From DAOVGZ01 sp964477815 (GTDB taxonomy: Bacteria > Babelota > Babeliae > Babelales > Vermiphilaceae): a stretch of 21,189 bases of DNA. Under the pieces are notes generated by a model, which did not search any database, was not told the DNA's origin, and worked only from the letters and a program-made list of their open reading frames with translations. The stretch is from NCBI GenBank assembly GCA_964477815.1, contig CAYZEO010000018.1:1-21189 (forward strand), read 5' to 3'. Below are positions 5,429-13,015 of this stretch, in pieces. A program made the translations under genes and the position numbers. The first letter of the stretch is position 1; each line of letters begins with the position of its first letter.

Positions 5429-7879
5429 ATGGCGTATGATTTTCAAAGTATAGAGGAAAAATGGCAGGAGCGCTGGGAAAAAAATCCTGTTGTGCCAACA
5501 AAATCTATAGAAGGGGCTAAGAAGTTTTACTGTCTTGATATGTTTCCATATCCCTCTGGCTCAGGCTTGCATGTTGGTCACTGGCGAGGTTATGTCTTAT
5601 CTGATATTTATGCTCGTATCAAGTTGCTTGAAGGATATAACGTTTTGCATCCGATGGGGTGGGATGCTTTCGGTTTGCCAGCGGAAAACTATGCGATCAA
5701 GCGCGGAGTTCATCCAAAAGTTGGCCTTGAACAAAATATAAAGGTTTTTAAAAAACAACTTAAGCAGCTCGGGGCGATTTACGATTGGGAGAGAGAGTTA
5801 AATACTACTGATCCAGATTTTTATAAATGGACGCAGTGGATTTTTATACAAATGTTTAATGCAGGGCTTGCGTATCGATCTGATATGCCAATTAACTGGT
5901 GTCCGTCTTGTTTGACCGGGCTTGCAAATGAGGAGGTGGTCAACGGTCAGTGCGATCGCTGTGGAACACAGGTGACACAGAAAAATATTGCACAGTGGAT
6001 GCTTAAGATTACGGAGTACGCTCAAAAATTGCTTGATGGGTTGGATCATTTGGAGTGGTCCGATAATATCAAGCAAATGCAGCGTAACTGGATAGGGCGG
6101 AGTGAAGGGGCTGAGGTTATATTTACAGCAACAGACAATTCAGGGAAAAATGTTGATCTTGTTGTGTATACCACAAGACCAGACACATTATTTGGGGCAA
6201 CTTTTTTAGTTATGGCGCCTGATCATGATCTGGTTGAAAAGATTGTCACCGAAAAAAACAAAGGAGAGGTTGAGAGGTTTTTAACCAAAGTAAAAAGTAT
6301 GTCCGCGATTGAAAGGATGGCTGAGCAGAGGGAAAAACATGGAGTGTTTACTGGATCGTATGCTGTCAATCCGATGAACGGACAAAAACTACCGATTTAT
6401 TTGGCAAGTTATGTGCTGAAAGATTATGGAAGCGGCATTATCATGGCGGTTCCTGGGCATGATGAGCGTGATTTTGAGTTTGCACAAAAGTATGATCTTC
6501 CCATTCGGCAAGTGATTGAATCTGAGCAAGCAAAGCTGGGCAATGAGGGCAATCTTCTCGAGGCCTATGTTGGAGACGGTTTGATTATCAACAGTGATTT
6601 TTTGAATGGAATGGATGCAAAAACCGAAGGGTTTGAAGAGGCAATTGCGTTTGTTGAGCGTAAAAAAATGGGCAAGCGGAAGGTCAATTATAAACTTCGA
6701 GATTGGGTGTTTTCTCGTCAGCGATATTGGGGAGAGCCAATCCCGTTAATTTATTGTCAAGGAGAGTGTGGTATTGTTCCTGTTCCAGAAGATCAGTTGC
6801 CTGTGGAGTTGCCCGATGTAGAAAAATATCAGCCAACAGGTACGGGGGAGTCGCCTCTTGCTGCTATAAAAGACTGGGTGAACACGACTTGTCCCAAGTG
6901 CGGTGGTCCAGGAAAGCGCGAAACCAATACAATGCCTCAGTGGGCAGGTTCAAGTTGGTATTTTTTGCGCTATATCAATCCAAATTTAAAAGATAAACCA
7001 TTCGATGAAAAAGAAGTTGATTATTGGATGCCCGTTGATCTGTATGTTGGTGGCATAGAACACGCAATTTTGCATCTTTTGTACGCACGTTTTTATGTGA
7101 AAGTATTGCATGATTTAGGATATTTAAAGTTTGATGAACCTTTTACTCATCTGTTTAATCAGGGAATGGTTTGCAAATATTCAGAAAAATCAGGCCTAGT
7201 TGAGAAGATGTCCAAATCTAAAGGAAACGTTGTCAATCCGGATGATATTATACAAAAATATGGTTCTGATATCTTGCGTATGTATGTGATGTTTATGGGC
7301 CCCCCGGAACTCGATTGTGAGTGGCAGGACACAGGGCTTGAAGGAATCAAACGTTTTTTGAATAAGTTCTGGAACTTTATTACCAATCCGGAAAATATTG
7401 TTGTTGATGAGCAGGAAGATGAAGGTGTAAAAAAACGAGTACATCAATTTTTACAGGAATATCAAAAGCGAATTTCATCATTCAAACCAAACACGGCGAT
7501 CTCTGCTTTGATGGAGTTACTCAACGATATGCATAGTCAAAAGATGAAACTCGGTACTTCGAGTGCCGAATCTGTGATTGTTTCTCTGTCTGTTTTTGCG
7601 CCGCATGTTGCAAGCGAATTGCTTGAAAAATTGTTTAATAAAAATATACAAGATTGTTTATGGCCAACATTCGATCCTGTTCTTGTGCGCCAAACTGAAG
7701 TCACTCTTGTTGTTCAAGTTAATGGTAAGGTGAGAGCAAATATACCATCTCATCGTACAGCGAAACAAAAAGATGTTCAGCACAAGGCTGAAATGGCGAT
7801 TGCAAAGTGGCTCGAGGGGCGTGAGGTGATTAAGGTTATATTCGTTCCAGGCAGATTAATTAATTTTGTTGTGAAGTAA
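5429..7879 (+). CDS. leuS: leucyl-tRNA synthetase
   Basis: Charges tRNA-Leu with leucine in the cytoplasm. At 816 residues it is a full-length bacterial-type LeuRS. The class I signatures are intact: HVGH at 48-51 (HIGH) and KMSKS at 593-597. The editing domain is present, with TTRPDTLFGATF starting at T248, the threonine-rich site that removes mischarged norvaline or isoleucine. Two Cys pairs (C158/C161 and C175/C178) form a zinc-ribbon-like module as in other bacterial LeuRS proteins, and a further CPKCGG follows in the second half. The C-terminal anticodon-binding and tail regions (VTLVVQVNGKVR) are also present. GAGGG lies about 6 bases before the ATG. It is divergent from the Nudix-like gene and convergent with the small basic protein 11 bases after its stop. 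Nothing looks damaged. Confidence 0.98.
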   Translation: MAYDFQSIEEKWQERWEKNPVVPTKSIEGAKKFYCLDMFPYPSGSGLHVGHWRGYVLSDIYARIKLLEGYNVLHPMGWDAFGLPAENYAIKRGVHPKVGLEQNIKVFKKQLKQLGAIYDWERELNTTDPDFYKWTQWIFIQMFNAGLAYRSDMPINWCPSCLTGLANEEVVNGQCDRCGTQVTQKNIAQWMLKITEYAQKLLDGLDHLEWSDNIKQMQRNWIGRSEGAEVIFTATDNSGKNVDLVVYTTRPDTLFGATFLVMAPDHDLVEKIVTEKNKGEVERFLTKVKSMSAIERMAEQREKHGVFTGSYAVNPMNGQKLPIYLASYVLKDYGSGIIMAVPGHDERDFEFAQKYDLPIRQVIESEQAKLGNEGNLLEAYVGDGLIINSDFLNGMDAKTEGFEEAIAFVERKKMGKRKVNYKLRDWVFSRQRYWGEPIPLIYCQGECGIVPVPEDQLPVELPDVEKYQPTGTGESPLAAIKDWVNTTCPKCGGPGKRETNTMPQWAGSSWYFLRYINPNLKDKPFDEKEVDYWMPVDLYVGGIEHAILHLLYARFYVKVLHDLGYLKFDEPFTHLFNQGMVCKYSEKSGLVEKMSKSKGNVVNPDDIIQKYGSDILRMYVMFMGPPELDCEWQDTGLEGIKRFLNKFWNFITNPENIVVDEQEDEGVKKRVHQFLQEYQKRISSFKPNTAISALMELLNDMHSQKMKLGTSSAESVIVSLSVFAPHVASELLEKLFNKNIQDCLWPTFDPVLVRQTEVTLVVQVNGKVRANIPSHRTAKQKDVQHKAEMAIAKWLEGREVIKVIFVPGRLINFVVK

Positions 7880-7890
7880 AAAAACAGTTT

Positions 7891-8139
7891 TTACTGGCAA
7901 TATTTTTTTGATAAATGGTTTTTAAAGTTCTGCTTGTGCTTTTTTTTATAGTGATTATTTAAGCTGGGGTTGTAGATTTTGTTTCTATATTGTGGATGTT
8001 TACTTTGAATTTTTTTCCTTCTTTTTTTCTTGCGCCATTCTGAGTGTTTTCCTTGCATACCTTTTTTCGGTGCTAGAACAGTGAGGCTGGTAAGAGTAAT
8101 GCAAAAGGAAAAAAATATAGAAATTTTTTTAATCATCAT
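7891..8139 (-). CDS. small, very basic exported protein (unknown)
   Basis: An 82-residue protein that I do not recognise. Residues 1-22 form a signal peptide (MMIKK followed by a hydrophobic core and VLA). The remainder of about 60 residues is extremely rich in Lys, Arg and His, including RKKKRRKK near residue 36, with very few acidic residues. AGGGG lies 5 bases before the ATG at 8139, and the signal-peptide shape supports a real gene rather than a chance frame. A basic exported protein of this size could bind nucleic acid, lipid phosphate or a polyanionic surface polymer, or be an antimicrobial-like peptide. None of these is shown. It is convergent with leuS. Confidence 0.65.
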   Translation of the reverse strand: MMIKKISIFFSFCITLTSLTVLAPKKGMQGKHSEWRKKKRRKKIQSKHPQYRNKIYNPSLNNHYKKKHKQNFKNHLSKKYCQ

Positions 8140-8330
8140 TTGGCCCCTAGAAAAGTAAAATAATTTTAAAAAAATCTAATTAGAAGAAACCTTATCAAGT
8201 TAAAGCCTGTTGGGCAATATTTTATGTTTTTGTAGGAGTATGTTGTTGTTCTGGCCGACTTGATTTTTTTATTTTCAATTTCGTAAGCTGCAGTGTGCTT
8301 GCGCCTTTGATGTTGTGTGGAGGGTTTTTT

Positions 8331-8393
8331 ATGCCAAAAAAAGATCTACTTGTCACATACAGATCAACAGGAGTTGATTTATGGAGAAGTTGA
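8331..8393 (+). CDS. 20-codon leader ORF overlapping the LigD-type polymerase start
   Basis: A short ORF (MPKKDLLVTYRSTGVDLWRS) with a strong SD (GGAGG, 7-8 bases before its ATG). It runs past the ATG of the polymerase gene (8381) in another frame and stops at 8391-8393. It may couple or dampen translation of the polymerase, or may be a chance ORF. The polymerase has its own SD (AGGAG, 7 bases before 8381), which lies inside this ORF. The 191 bases before it (8140-8330) hold no gene that I can support and no clear promoter. Confidence 0.35.
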   Translation: MPKKDLLVTYRSTGVDLWRS

Positions 8394-9301
8394 GAATTGG
8401 TAAGCGGAATATTGCCATAACGAATGGTGGCAATATTATTTTTCCAAAATCTGGTTTTTCAAAGTACGACTTAATTGAGTACTATCTGAACATTGCGCCT
8501 TTTATGCTTTCACACACAAAAAATCGACCGTTGACCATGCAACGTTTTGTACAAGGGGTTGAAAAAGAGGGATTTTATCAAAAAAATGCGGCAGATTATT
8601 TTCCGTCGTGGATAAAAACAATACCGATTGAAAAAAAAGAGGACGGTGCGGTTAACTATGTGGTTTGCAACGATGATGCAACACTTATTTATCTGGTAAA
8701 TCAACTTGTCATCACGTTTCATGTTTGGTTAAGCAAGATTAATAAATTGAGCAATCCGGACAAGATGATTTTTGATCTCGATCCATCAGTTAAAGGTTTT
8801 GCGGAGGTTCGTTTTGCGGCTCGGCATTTGAAAAAAGTTTTGGAAGATGAGTTAGGTTTGGCTACTTTTTTGATGACAACAGGTTCCCGTGGTGTGCATG
8901 TTGTGGTGTCGCTTGATTGCAAAGCTGATTTTGATTTTGTGCGTCAGTTTGCACGTGATGTCGCGAATTTGCTTGTTGAGCGTCATTCCAAGAAATTGAC
9001 AACGCAGGTGCGTAAAGTGAAACGGGGCAAAAAAGTATTTATCGACTATTTGCGTAATGCTTTTGCACAAACAGGCGTAGCTCCCTATTCTGTTCGAGCA
9101 AAACGAGGTGCTCCGGTTGCAACACCTATCGACTGGGCCGAGCTTGGACGTGTGCAGGCTGACACGTTCACCATCAAAACAATATTCAAGCGGTTGGCAC
9201 GCAAAACCTGTCCGTGGAAGAACTTTTTGAAACAAAGATGTTCATTAAAACGGGCGCGTAAGTTGCTCGACGAGTTGTTAGAAGATGAAGGGATTGAATG
9301 A
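8381..9301 (+). CDS. ligD: standalone LigD-type polymerase/primase domain
   Basis: A 306-residue protein that matches the polymerase (PrimPol/AEP) domain of bacterial LigD, the end-joining enzyme that fills gaps at DNA breaks, preferring ribonucleotides. The catalytic residues are visible: DLD (D132, D134), SRGVH (S169, H173) and the third Asp in FIDYLRN (D222). APYSVRAKRGAPVATPIDW near 234-252 is also typical. No ATP-dependent ligase domain or 3'-phosphoesterase domain is attached, and no Ku gene lies in the window. It could act with a ligase and Ku encoded elsewhere, or as a stand-alone gap-filling polymerase or primase. Its last bases overlap the transaldolase ATG by four bases (ATGA), so the two are translationally coupled even though their functions are unrelated. 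Confidence 0.93.
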   Translation: MEKLRIGKRNIAITNGGNIIFPKSGFSKYDLIEYYLNIAPFMLSHTKNRPLTMQRFVQGVEKEGFYQKNAADYFPSWIKTIPIEKKEDGAVNYVVCNDDATLIYLVNQLVITFHVWLSKINKLSNPDKMIFDLDPSVKGFAEVRFAARHLKKVLEDELGLATFLMTTGSRGVHVVVSLDCKADFDFVRQFARDVANLLVERHSKKLTTQVRKVKRGKKVFIDYLRNAFAQTGVAPYSVRAKRGAPVATPIDWAELGRVQADTFTIKTIFKRLARKTCPWKNFLKQRCSLKRARKLLDELLEDEGIE

Positions 9302-9960
9302 AGCTGTTTTTAGACACCGCAAATGTTAAAGAAATAAAAAAATGGATTGCCACCGGCCTGATTGATGGTGTGACCACAAACCCGAGTTTGTTGCACAAAG
9401 AAAAAGGTGACCCGAAAAAAATAATCACTCAAATTTGTAAGTTGGTAAAAAATGGAGTTGTTAGTGTTGAGGTGACAGAAAAAGATTCCAAAAAGGTTTA
9501 CATTCAGGCGAAACAGATCGCAAAAATAGCAAAAAACGTTATAGTTAAAATTCCGTGTCACCCAGATTATTTTGAAGTAATTAAAAAACTGGTAGATGAG
9601 GGAATCAAGCTCAACATAACGCTGATCTTTTCTGTTTTGCAGGGTTTGGCGATGTGCAAGTTGGGCGTGAGCTATATTTCTCCTTTTATTGGCAGGTTAG
9701 ACGATATCGATGATGATGGGGTTGAGCTTGTTGGCAAGTTGCGTCAGATGATTGATGAGTATGTTTTTATTAACACCAAAATAATCGCCGCCTCGGTTCG
9801 TCACGTTCGGCATCTGCATGATAGTGCATTATTGGGAGCAGATGTTGCTACGGTTCCGGTTTCAGTGCTAGAAAAAGCGATGAATCATCCGTTGACAGAT
9901 CGTGGGATGGAAAAGTTTTTGGAGGATTGGAAAAAGATAGGAATCAAAAAGTTCCCGTAA
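9298..9960 (+). CDS. tal: transaldolase (small TalC-type)
   Basis: A class I aldolase-fold enzyme of the small transaldolase/fructose-6-phosphate aldolase group, 220 residues. The Schiff-base lysine is K84 in VIVKIP, and the N-terminal LDTAN and VTTNPS motifs are intact. Two residues separate the two activities in this family. Fructose-6-phosphate aldolase has Gln59 and Tyr131, while transaldolase has Glu and Phe at these places. Here they are E58 (in VSVEV) and F130 (in SPFIGR), so transaldolase of the non-oxidative pentose phosphate pathway is the better call. It would make ribose and erythrose phosphates in the cytoplasm. It starts inside the stop codon of the polymerase gene. A perfect inverted repeat at 9981-10012 follows its stop codon. 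Confidence 0.92.
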   Translation: MKLFLDTANVKEIKKWIATGLIDGVTTNPSLLHKEKGDPKKIITQICKLVKNGVVSVEVTEKDSKKVYIQAKQIAKIAKNVIVKIPCHPDYFEVIKKLVDEGIKLNITLIFSVLQGLAMCKLGVSYISPFIGRLDDIDDDGVELVGKLRQMIDEYVFINTKIIAASVRHVRHLHDSALLGADVATVPVSVLEKAMNHPLTDRGMEKFLEDWKKIGIKKFP

Positions 9961-9980
9961 AGATTTTTCAAGAAAGTAGT

Positions 9981-10012
9981 TGCGGTGTCATGAGTTGCCT
10001 CTTGACACCGCA
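9981..10012. repeat. perfect 10-bp inverted repeat after the transaldolase gene
   Basis: TGCGGTGTCA (9981-9990) and TGACACCGCA (10003-10012) are exact reverse complements around a 12-base loop. With one bulged base the stem can extend by TAG/CTA. There is no T-run after it on either strand, so it is not a standard rho-independent terminator. It could be an RNA 3'-end stem, a weak terminator between the convergent genes, or a protein site. Confidence 0.6.
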
Positions 10013-10031
10013 CTATCCAAATGGAGGTATA

Positions 10032-10127
10032 ATGAAAACTAGTTTGTTGAGTTATTTATTATTATTATTATTTACAACAATAACCTTTGCTTGTTTTTCA
10101 TCTTTTTTTGTTGTTAGCTTTGAATAA
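10032..10127 (+). CDS. possible 31-residue hydrophobic peptide antisense to the next gene's 3' end
   Basis: A short ORF with a strong SD (GGAGG, 4 bases before its ATG) encoding a peptide that starts MKTSLLSYLLLLLFTT and is hydrophobic throughout. The leucine run comes from a TTA triplet repeat. It lies opposite the C-terminal codons of the minus-strand exported protein. The good SD and signal-peptide-like shape argue for a gene; the simple-repeat origin and the overlap argue against. Confidence 0.3.
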   Translation: MKTSLLSYLLLLLFTTITFACFSSFFVVSFE

Positions 10128-10903
10128 TTTGCGAATTGTTTTTTAGCCTTGTCAGTTATTTTCTTTGTAGATTTTTTCAGAGTGTCTACAGTTGCTTCAA
10201 CCTCGGTGATGTAGCAGTCTATGTCATCATTTGTTGTTGCATTGTTGAATTGATTTAGCTTTCTCCTGTTACTTATTTTTTTATAACCGTGATATATAGC
10301 TGCCAAGGTGGCCGGACCTACTAGTGATGCCATCCATCCTTTCCATGAAGTTTTTTTGCAAAGAGCGATGATACTGGTTATACACGTTGTAAATGTTGCT
10401 CCTATACCAAGTCTCAACAAATAATTGTGTTCCTCATCCTCTTTTTCTTTTTTTGTTTTGATATAAAGCTCTGGCAAATAGTAAAAGTTTTTTTTGATAG
10501 TATTGTTCCACTCTGATATGTTTTCTTTGAGCTGATCATTTAGATTTTCTTTTATTTCTGTAAGCTTAGAACCCGTTTTTATTTTTTCTTTCTTTTTGTT
10601 TAGATTTTCTATTTTTATAAGATTAACATCAATGTCTATTTTTTGGGTACTTTTGTTTAGATCGTTTGTTTTTGGATTGTTTATTTCATTATCAACAATA
10701 TCATTGATAAGTTTGTTTGCTTCTTTTAGCGTATTGTTGATTAATTTATTGTGCTCTTTTATTAAATTTTTTTGGATTTCCAAACGACTGTAGTTAAGTT
10801 TTCCGCATAGTGATCGTTTGTTTTGTACAGCACTCATTTGCGCTGGTACAAGCAGTCCGAGAACTGCAAGTGTGATGGTTGAAAGTGAGCGTTTCTTCGA
10901 CAT
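10052..10903 (-). CDS. exported coiled-coil protein with two C-terminal membrane spans (unknown)
   Basis: A 283-residue protein of no family known to me. Residues 1-26 form a signal peptide (LAVLGLLVPAQMSA). Residues 35-160 are rich in Lys, Glu, Asn and Ile with heptad-like spacing, consistent with coiled coil. Two hydrophobic segments follow at about 161-181 and 189-205, then a charged tail of about 75 residues ending VVNNNNNK. The Asn run is encoded by a triplet repeat at 10052-10075. The ATG at 10903 was chosen because GGAGG lies 5 bases before it; the frame continues open to 10945 without a comparable SD. A membrane-anchored protein with a long coiled coil facing outward is the simplest reading. 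It is divergent from the small exported protein at 11264. Confidence 0.7.
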   Translation of the reverse strand: MSKKRSLSTITLAVLGLLVPAQMSAVQNKRSLCGKLNYSRLEIQKNLIKEHNKLINNTLKEANKLINDIVDNEINNPKTNDLNKSTQKIDIDVNLIKIENLNKKKEKIKTGSKLTEIKENLNDQLKENISEWNNTIKKNFYYLPELYIKTKKEKEDEEHNYLLRLGIGATFTTCITSIIALCKKTSWKGWMASLVGPATLAAIYHGYKKISNRRKLNQFNNATTNDDIDCYITEVEATVDTLKKSTKKITDKAKKQFANYSKLTTKKDEKQAKVIVVNNNNNK

Positions 10904-11263
10904 AGTAACCTCCAAAGTTTCCATTTTTATAATATAACCTCTCATTAACTAGTGGTATGACCCCTTAAATTTGCCATTTACAGGTTGGTTCCATACTCAA
11001 AATAAAGAATACCACACCCCTTTGGGCTTCCGCAACAGGGGGTAATGTATGGAAATTGGGCACAAAAATGGCTCAATAGAGCGATATGGTCGACGTATGG
11101 GGCAAAAATTAAAGGCGGTAAAGAATGTCAATTTGGGGTAAATTTCCCCTGAATTAGTAGATTATTGCCATTTTCTCGTCACAAATGGTAATATTTTAGT
11201 GTGTGGCTTCAGGATTTTGCAGCTCAATTTGAAACTTTTATCGATAAAAAAAGGAGAGTAGTG
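10904..11263. other. 360-base divergent intergenic region
   Basis: I find no gene here. The region lies between the divergent exported proteins at 10903 and 11264. It holds a candidate promoter with an overlapping inverted repeat (11163-11194), and a short palindrome of GGGG and CCCC around an AT centre (11135-11149). TTGCCATTT occurs twice (10971-10979 and 11165-11173). AT-rich stretches just upstream of 10903 could hold a minus-strand promoter, but I see no matching -35 box. Confidence 0.6.
11163..11194 (+). promoter_or_regulatory. candidate promoter embedded in an inverted repeat
   Basis: TTGCCA (11165-11170, 5 of 6 to the -35 consensus) and TAATAT (11189-11194, 4 of 6) are 18 bases apart. 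They sit within an 11-bp inverted repeat, TATTGCCATTT (11163-11173) against AAATGGTAATA (11183-11193), which is perfect apart from one G-T pair. It lies about 70 bases before the small exported protein gene. The symmetry over both promoter boxes suggests an operator, but either element could be chance in AT-rich DNA. Confidence 0.35.
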
Positions 11264-11617
11264 ATGAACAAGAGACTTTTTGCAGCTTTTGCCCTTGTGG
11301 CGGGGCTTTTTGTGGGCTTGCAGGTGAGTGCCGCGCCCAAGAAATATAAGTTGGTTACTGATGTGCCTGCAGGTGCGAAGGAGTTTTCTATCAAAATGAT
11401 TTGCGATGAAAATCCAACTGGGCACGATTGGTATGCTGCAAAAGAGAAGACTTTGTACGATACGTATCATAAGTCTGGAACTCATGCACACAAGCGCGTA
11501 TTTTTTGTTAAAGAGGTATCTGTGCCGAAGATGAAAAAAGTTGCTAACAAGTGGCGGATAGATAGAAGAAAGAAAAGAACCAAGTGTCGTCTATATTACA
11601 TCATTAAGACTCAATAG
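11264..11617 (+). CDS. small exported protein (unknown)
   Basis: A 117-residue protein with a clear signal peptide (residues 1-22, ending VSAA before PKK). The mature part of about 95 residues is basic, most strongly near the C-terminus (RIDRRKKRTKCR), and has two cysteines that could form a disulfide. The ATG at 11264 has AAGGAG 7 bases before it; a GTG directly in front is an alternative. The frame is also open upstream to 11201, but there is no SD there. I do not recognise a family. It is probably its own transcript, with a candidate promoter about 70 bases upstream and a weak terminator-like hairpin after the stop. A second small, basic, exported protein is encoded at 7891-8139, but the two sequences show no obvious similarity. 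Confidence 0.75.
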   Translation: MNKRLFAAFALVAGLFVGLQVSAAPKKYKLVTDVPAGAKEFSIKMICDENPTGHDWYAAKEKTLYDTYHKSGTHAHKRVFFVKEVSVPKMKKVANKWRIDRRKKRTKCRLYYIIKTQ

Positions 11618-11632
11618 TGTCTCATTTTTTTT
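11607..11632 (+). terminator. weak terminator-like hairpin
   Basis: AGAC (11607-11610) pairs with GTCT (11619-11622) around an 8-base loop, and a run of eight T follows at 11625-11632, directly after the exported protein gene. The 4-bp stem is short, so the call rests mainly on the T-run and position. Confidence 0.3.
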
Positions 11633-11710
11633 CCATCTTTGCGATTCCTATCTTCACACGCTAGAGTAGCAGGTGGTGCAAGTGTGGGTTGAACTGTGTG
11701 TGGAGAAATT

Positions 11711-12850
11711 GTGGAAAAAAGAAAGTTTCGCATAGCTTTTGTCACTAATAATTACAGTCCATATTCTGGTGGTGTTGTTAGTTCAATTGATGCTTTTGTC
11801 CAAGAATTGATGAGTCGTGGGCATGAGGTTTTGATCATTACACTCAGCTTTCTTGGAAAACAACATCAAGATCCTTCTTATATTGTTCGTGTCCCGAGTT
11901 CTGTTCGTTTTGTTTACAATAAAAATCGAATGGCAATTCCATGGCGGTCAGACGCTCACGTTGCTTGTATTTTGAGAAAATTTAAACCGGATATTGTGCA
12001 TAATCATCATCCCTTTTTGTTGTGCCAGTCTGCGCTTAAATTTGCAAAAAAATGTTCAATACCAACTGTTTTTACGTATCATACGATGTACGAAAGATAC
12101 ACGCATTATGTTCCACTATATCAACCATTGGTTAAGTTTGTTACAAAAAAAATAGTGTTTGATTTTTGCAGTCATGTTGATCATATCATTGCGCCGAGTA
12201 GTGCTGTTAGTGAGCAGATTTTTAAGCAAGGTGTGACTACGCCGATCTCAACAATTGCCAGTCCATTGCGGCCACAGTTTTTGGATGAGCATGCAAAAAA
12301 GGCTGGTAGAAGTGAAAAAATATTACAACTTTTACTGGTTAGTCGTTTAGTTCCGGAAAAAAATGTTTCAGCCGTGCTGGATGTGATGTCTCAGCTTGAC
12401 CCTAAAAAACATGCTATGACAATTGTTGGCTATGGGCCGCAAGAAGAATATCTGCGGAACTATGCTTATAAAACGCTCTCTCTCTCACCCAATCAAGTAC
12501 AATTTATAATTAAGCCGCCAATGTCGGAACTGATCCGTTTGTATCGTCAGGCGGATCTTTTTTTGTTTCCATCTACTAGTGATACGCAAGGATTAGTGCT
12601 TGCCGAATCGATGGCGGGGGGAACGCCTGTTGTTGCCTTGGACGGTGCGGGGCAGCGGGATATTATCGTTGATGGAGAGAATGGTTTTATTGTTGCATCG
12701 AAAGAGCAGATGGTTAAAAAAATAAAACAGATTTCCAGTGATGATGACTTGCTTACCAGATTACAACAAGGTGCACTCAAAACTGCCCATAACTATACCC
12801 CCGAGGCTTTGACCGAGAGGTTACTTGAGGTTTATCAAGGGTTGCTCTAG
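11711..12850 (+). CDS. GT4-family glycosyltransferase
   Basis: A GT-B-fold retaining glycosyltransferase of family GT4, 379 residues. The N-terminal domain begins FRIAFVTNNYSPYSGGV, the usual glycine-rich loop. The C-terminal domain carries the nucleotide-sugar site FPSTSDTQGLVLAE with D291 and E299 in the place of the E-X7-E pair, then SMAGGTPVVA. The DTQG form of this site is common in GT4 enzymes that add sugars to diacylglycerol or phosphatidylinositol, so a glycolipid or surface-glycan role is possible, but the acceptor cannot be read from sequence. The GTG at 11711 was chosen because GGAG lies 5 bases before it; an in-frame GTG at 11696 has no SD. No other envelope-synthesis gene is adjacent. 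Confidence 0.88.
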   Translation: MEKRKFRIAFVTNNYSPYSGGVVSSIDAFVQELMSRGHEVLIITLSFLGKQHQDPSYIVRVPSSVRFVYNKNRMAIPWRSDAHVACILRKFKPDIVHNHHPFLLCQSALKFAKKCSIPTVFTYHTMYERYTHYVPLYQPLVKFVTKKIVFDFCSHVDHIIAPSSAVSEQIFKQGVTTPISTIASPLRPQFLDEHAKKAGRSEKILQLLLVSRLVPEKNVSAVLDVMSQLDPKKHAMTIVGYGPQEEYLRNYAYKTLSLSPNQVQFIIKPPMSELIRLYRQADLFLFPSTSDTQGLVLAESMAGGTPVVALDGAGQRDIIVDGENGFIVASKEQMVKKIKQISSDDDLLTRLQQGALKTAHNYTPEALTERLLEVYQGLL

Positions 12851-12945
12851 TCACCTGTATTAGCTGATGGCTCGCCAGGTATTCCGAATAGAGGAAGGTA
12901 AAATTCGAAGGTTTTTTGAAATTTGTGACTTTTCGGATAGGTTCG

Positions 12946-12973
12946 TTGTCTTTTGATGTTGTGAAAGTATAAT
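12946..12973 (+). promoter_or_regulatory. sigma70-type promoter of the toxin-antitoxin remnant
   Basis: TTGTCT (12946-12951) and a perfect TATAAT (12968-12973) are 16 bases apart. They lie 42 bases before the antitoxin ATG, and AGAGG follows at the right distance for translation. It is the best-matching promoter I see in the window and may also feed uvrB. Confidence 0.55.
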
Positions 12974-13015
12974 GAAAATGTCGAACATATATCAAATCAT
13001 TTGAGAGGTAGAATT

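Noticed and set aside
5798..6076. 92-codon minus-strand ORF inside leuS
   Set aside because: It is a shadow of an unmistakable leuS frame with all motifs intact.
7880..7915. CAGT/ACTG hairpin after leuS as a terminator
   Set aside because: The stem is four pairs and the T-run is several bases away, too weak to call.
11135..11149. GGGG/CCCC palindrome as a terminator or operator
   Set aside because: The stem is only four G-C pairs with a T-T mismatch inside, it has no T-run, and I see no second copy; listed only as content of the intergenic region.
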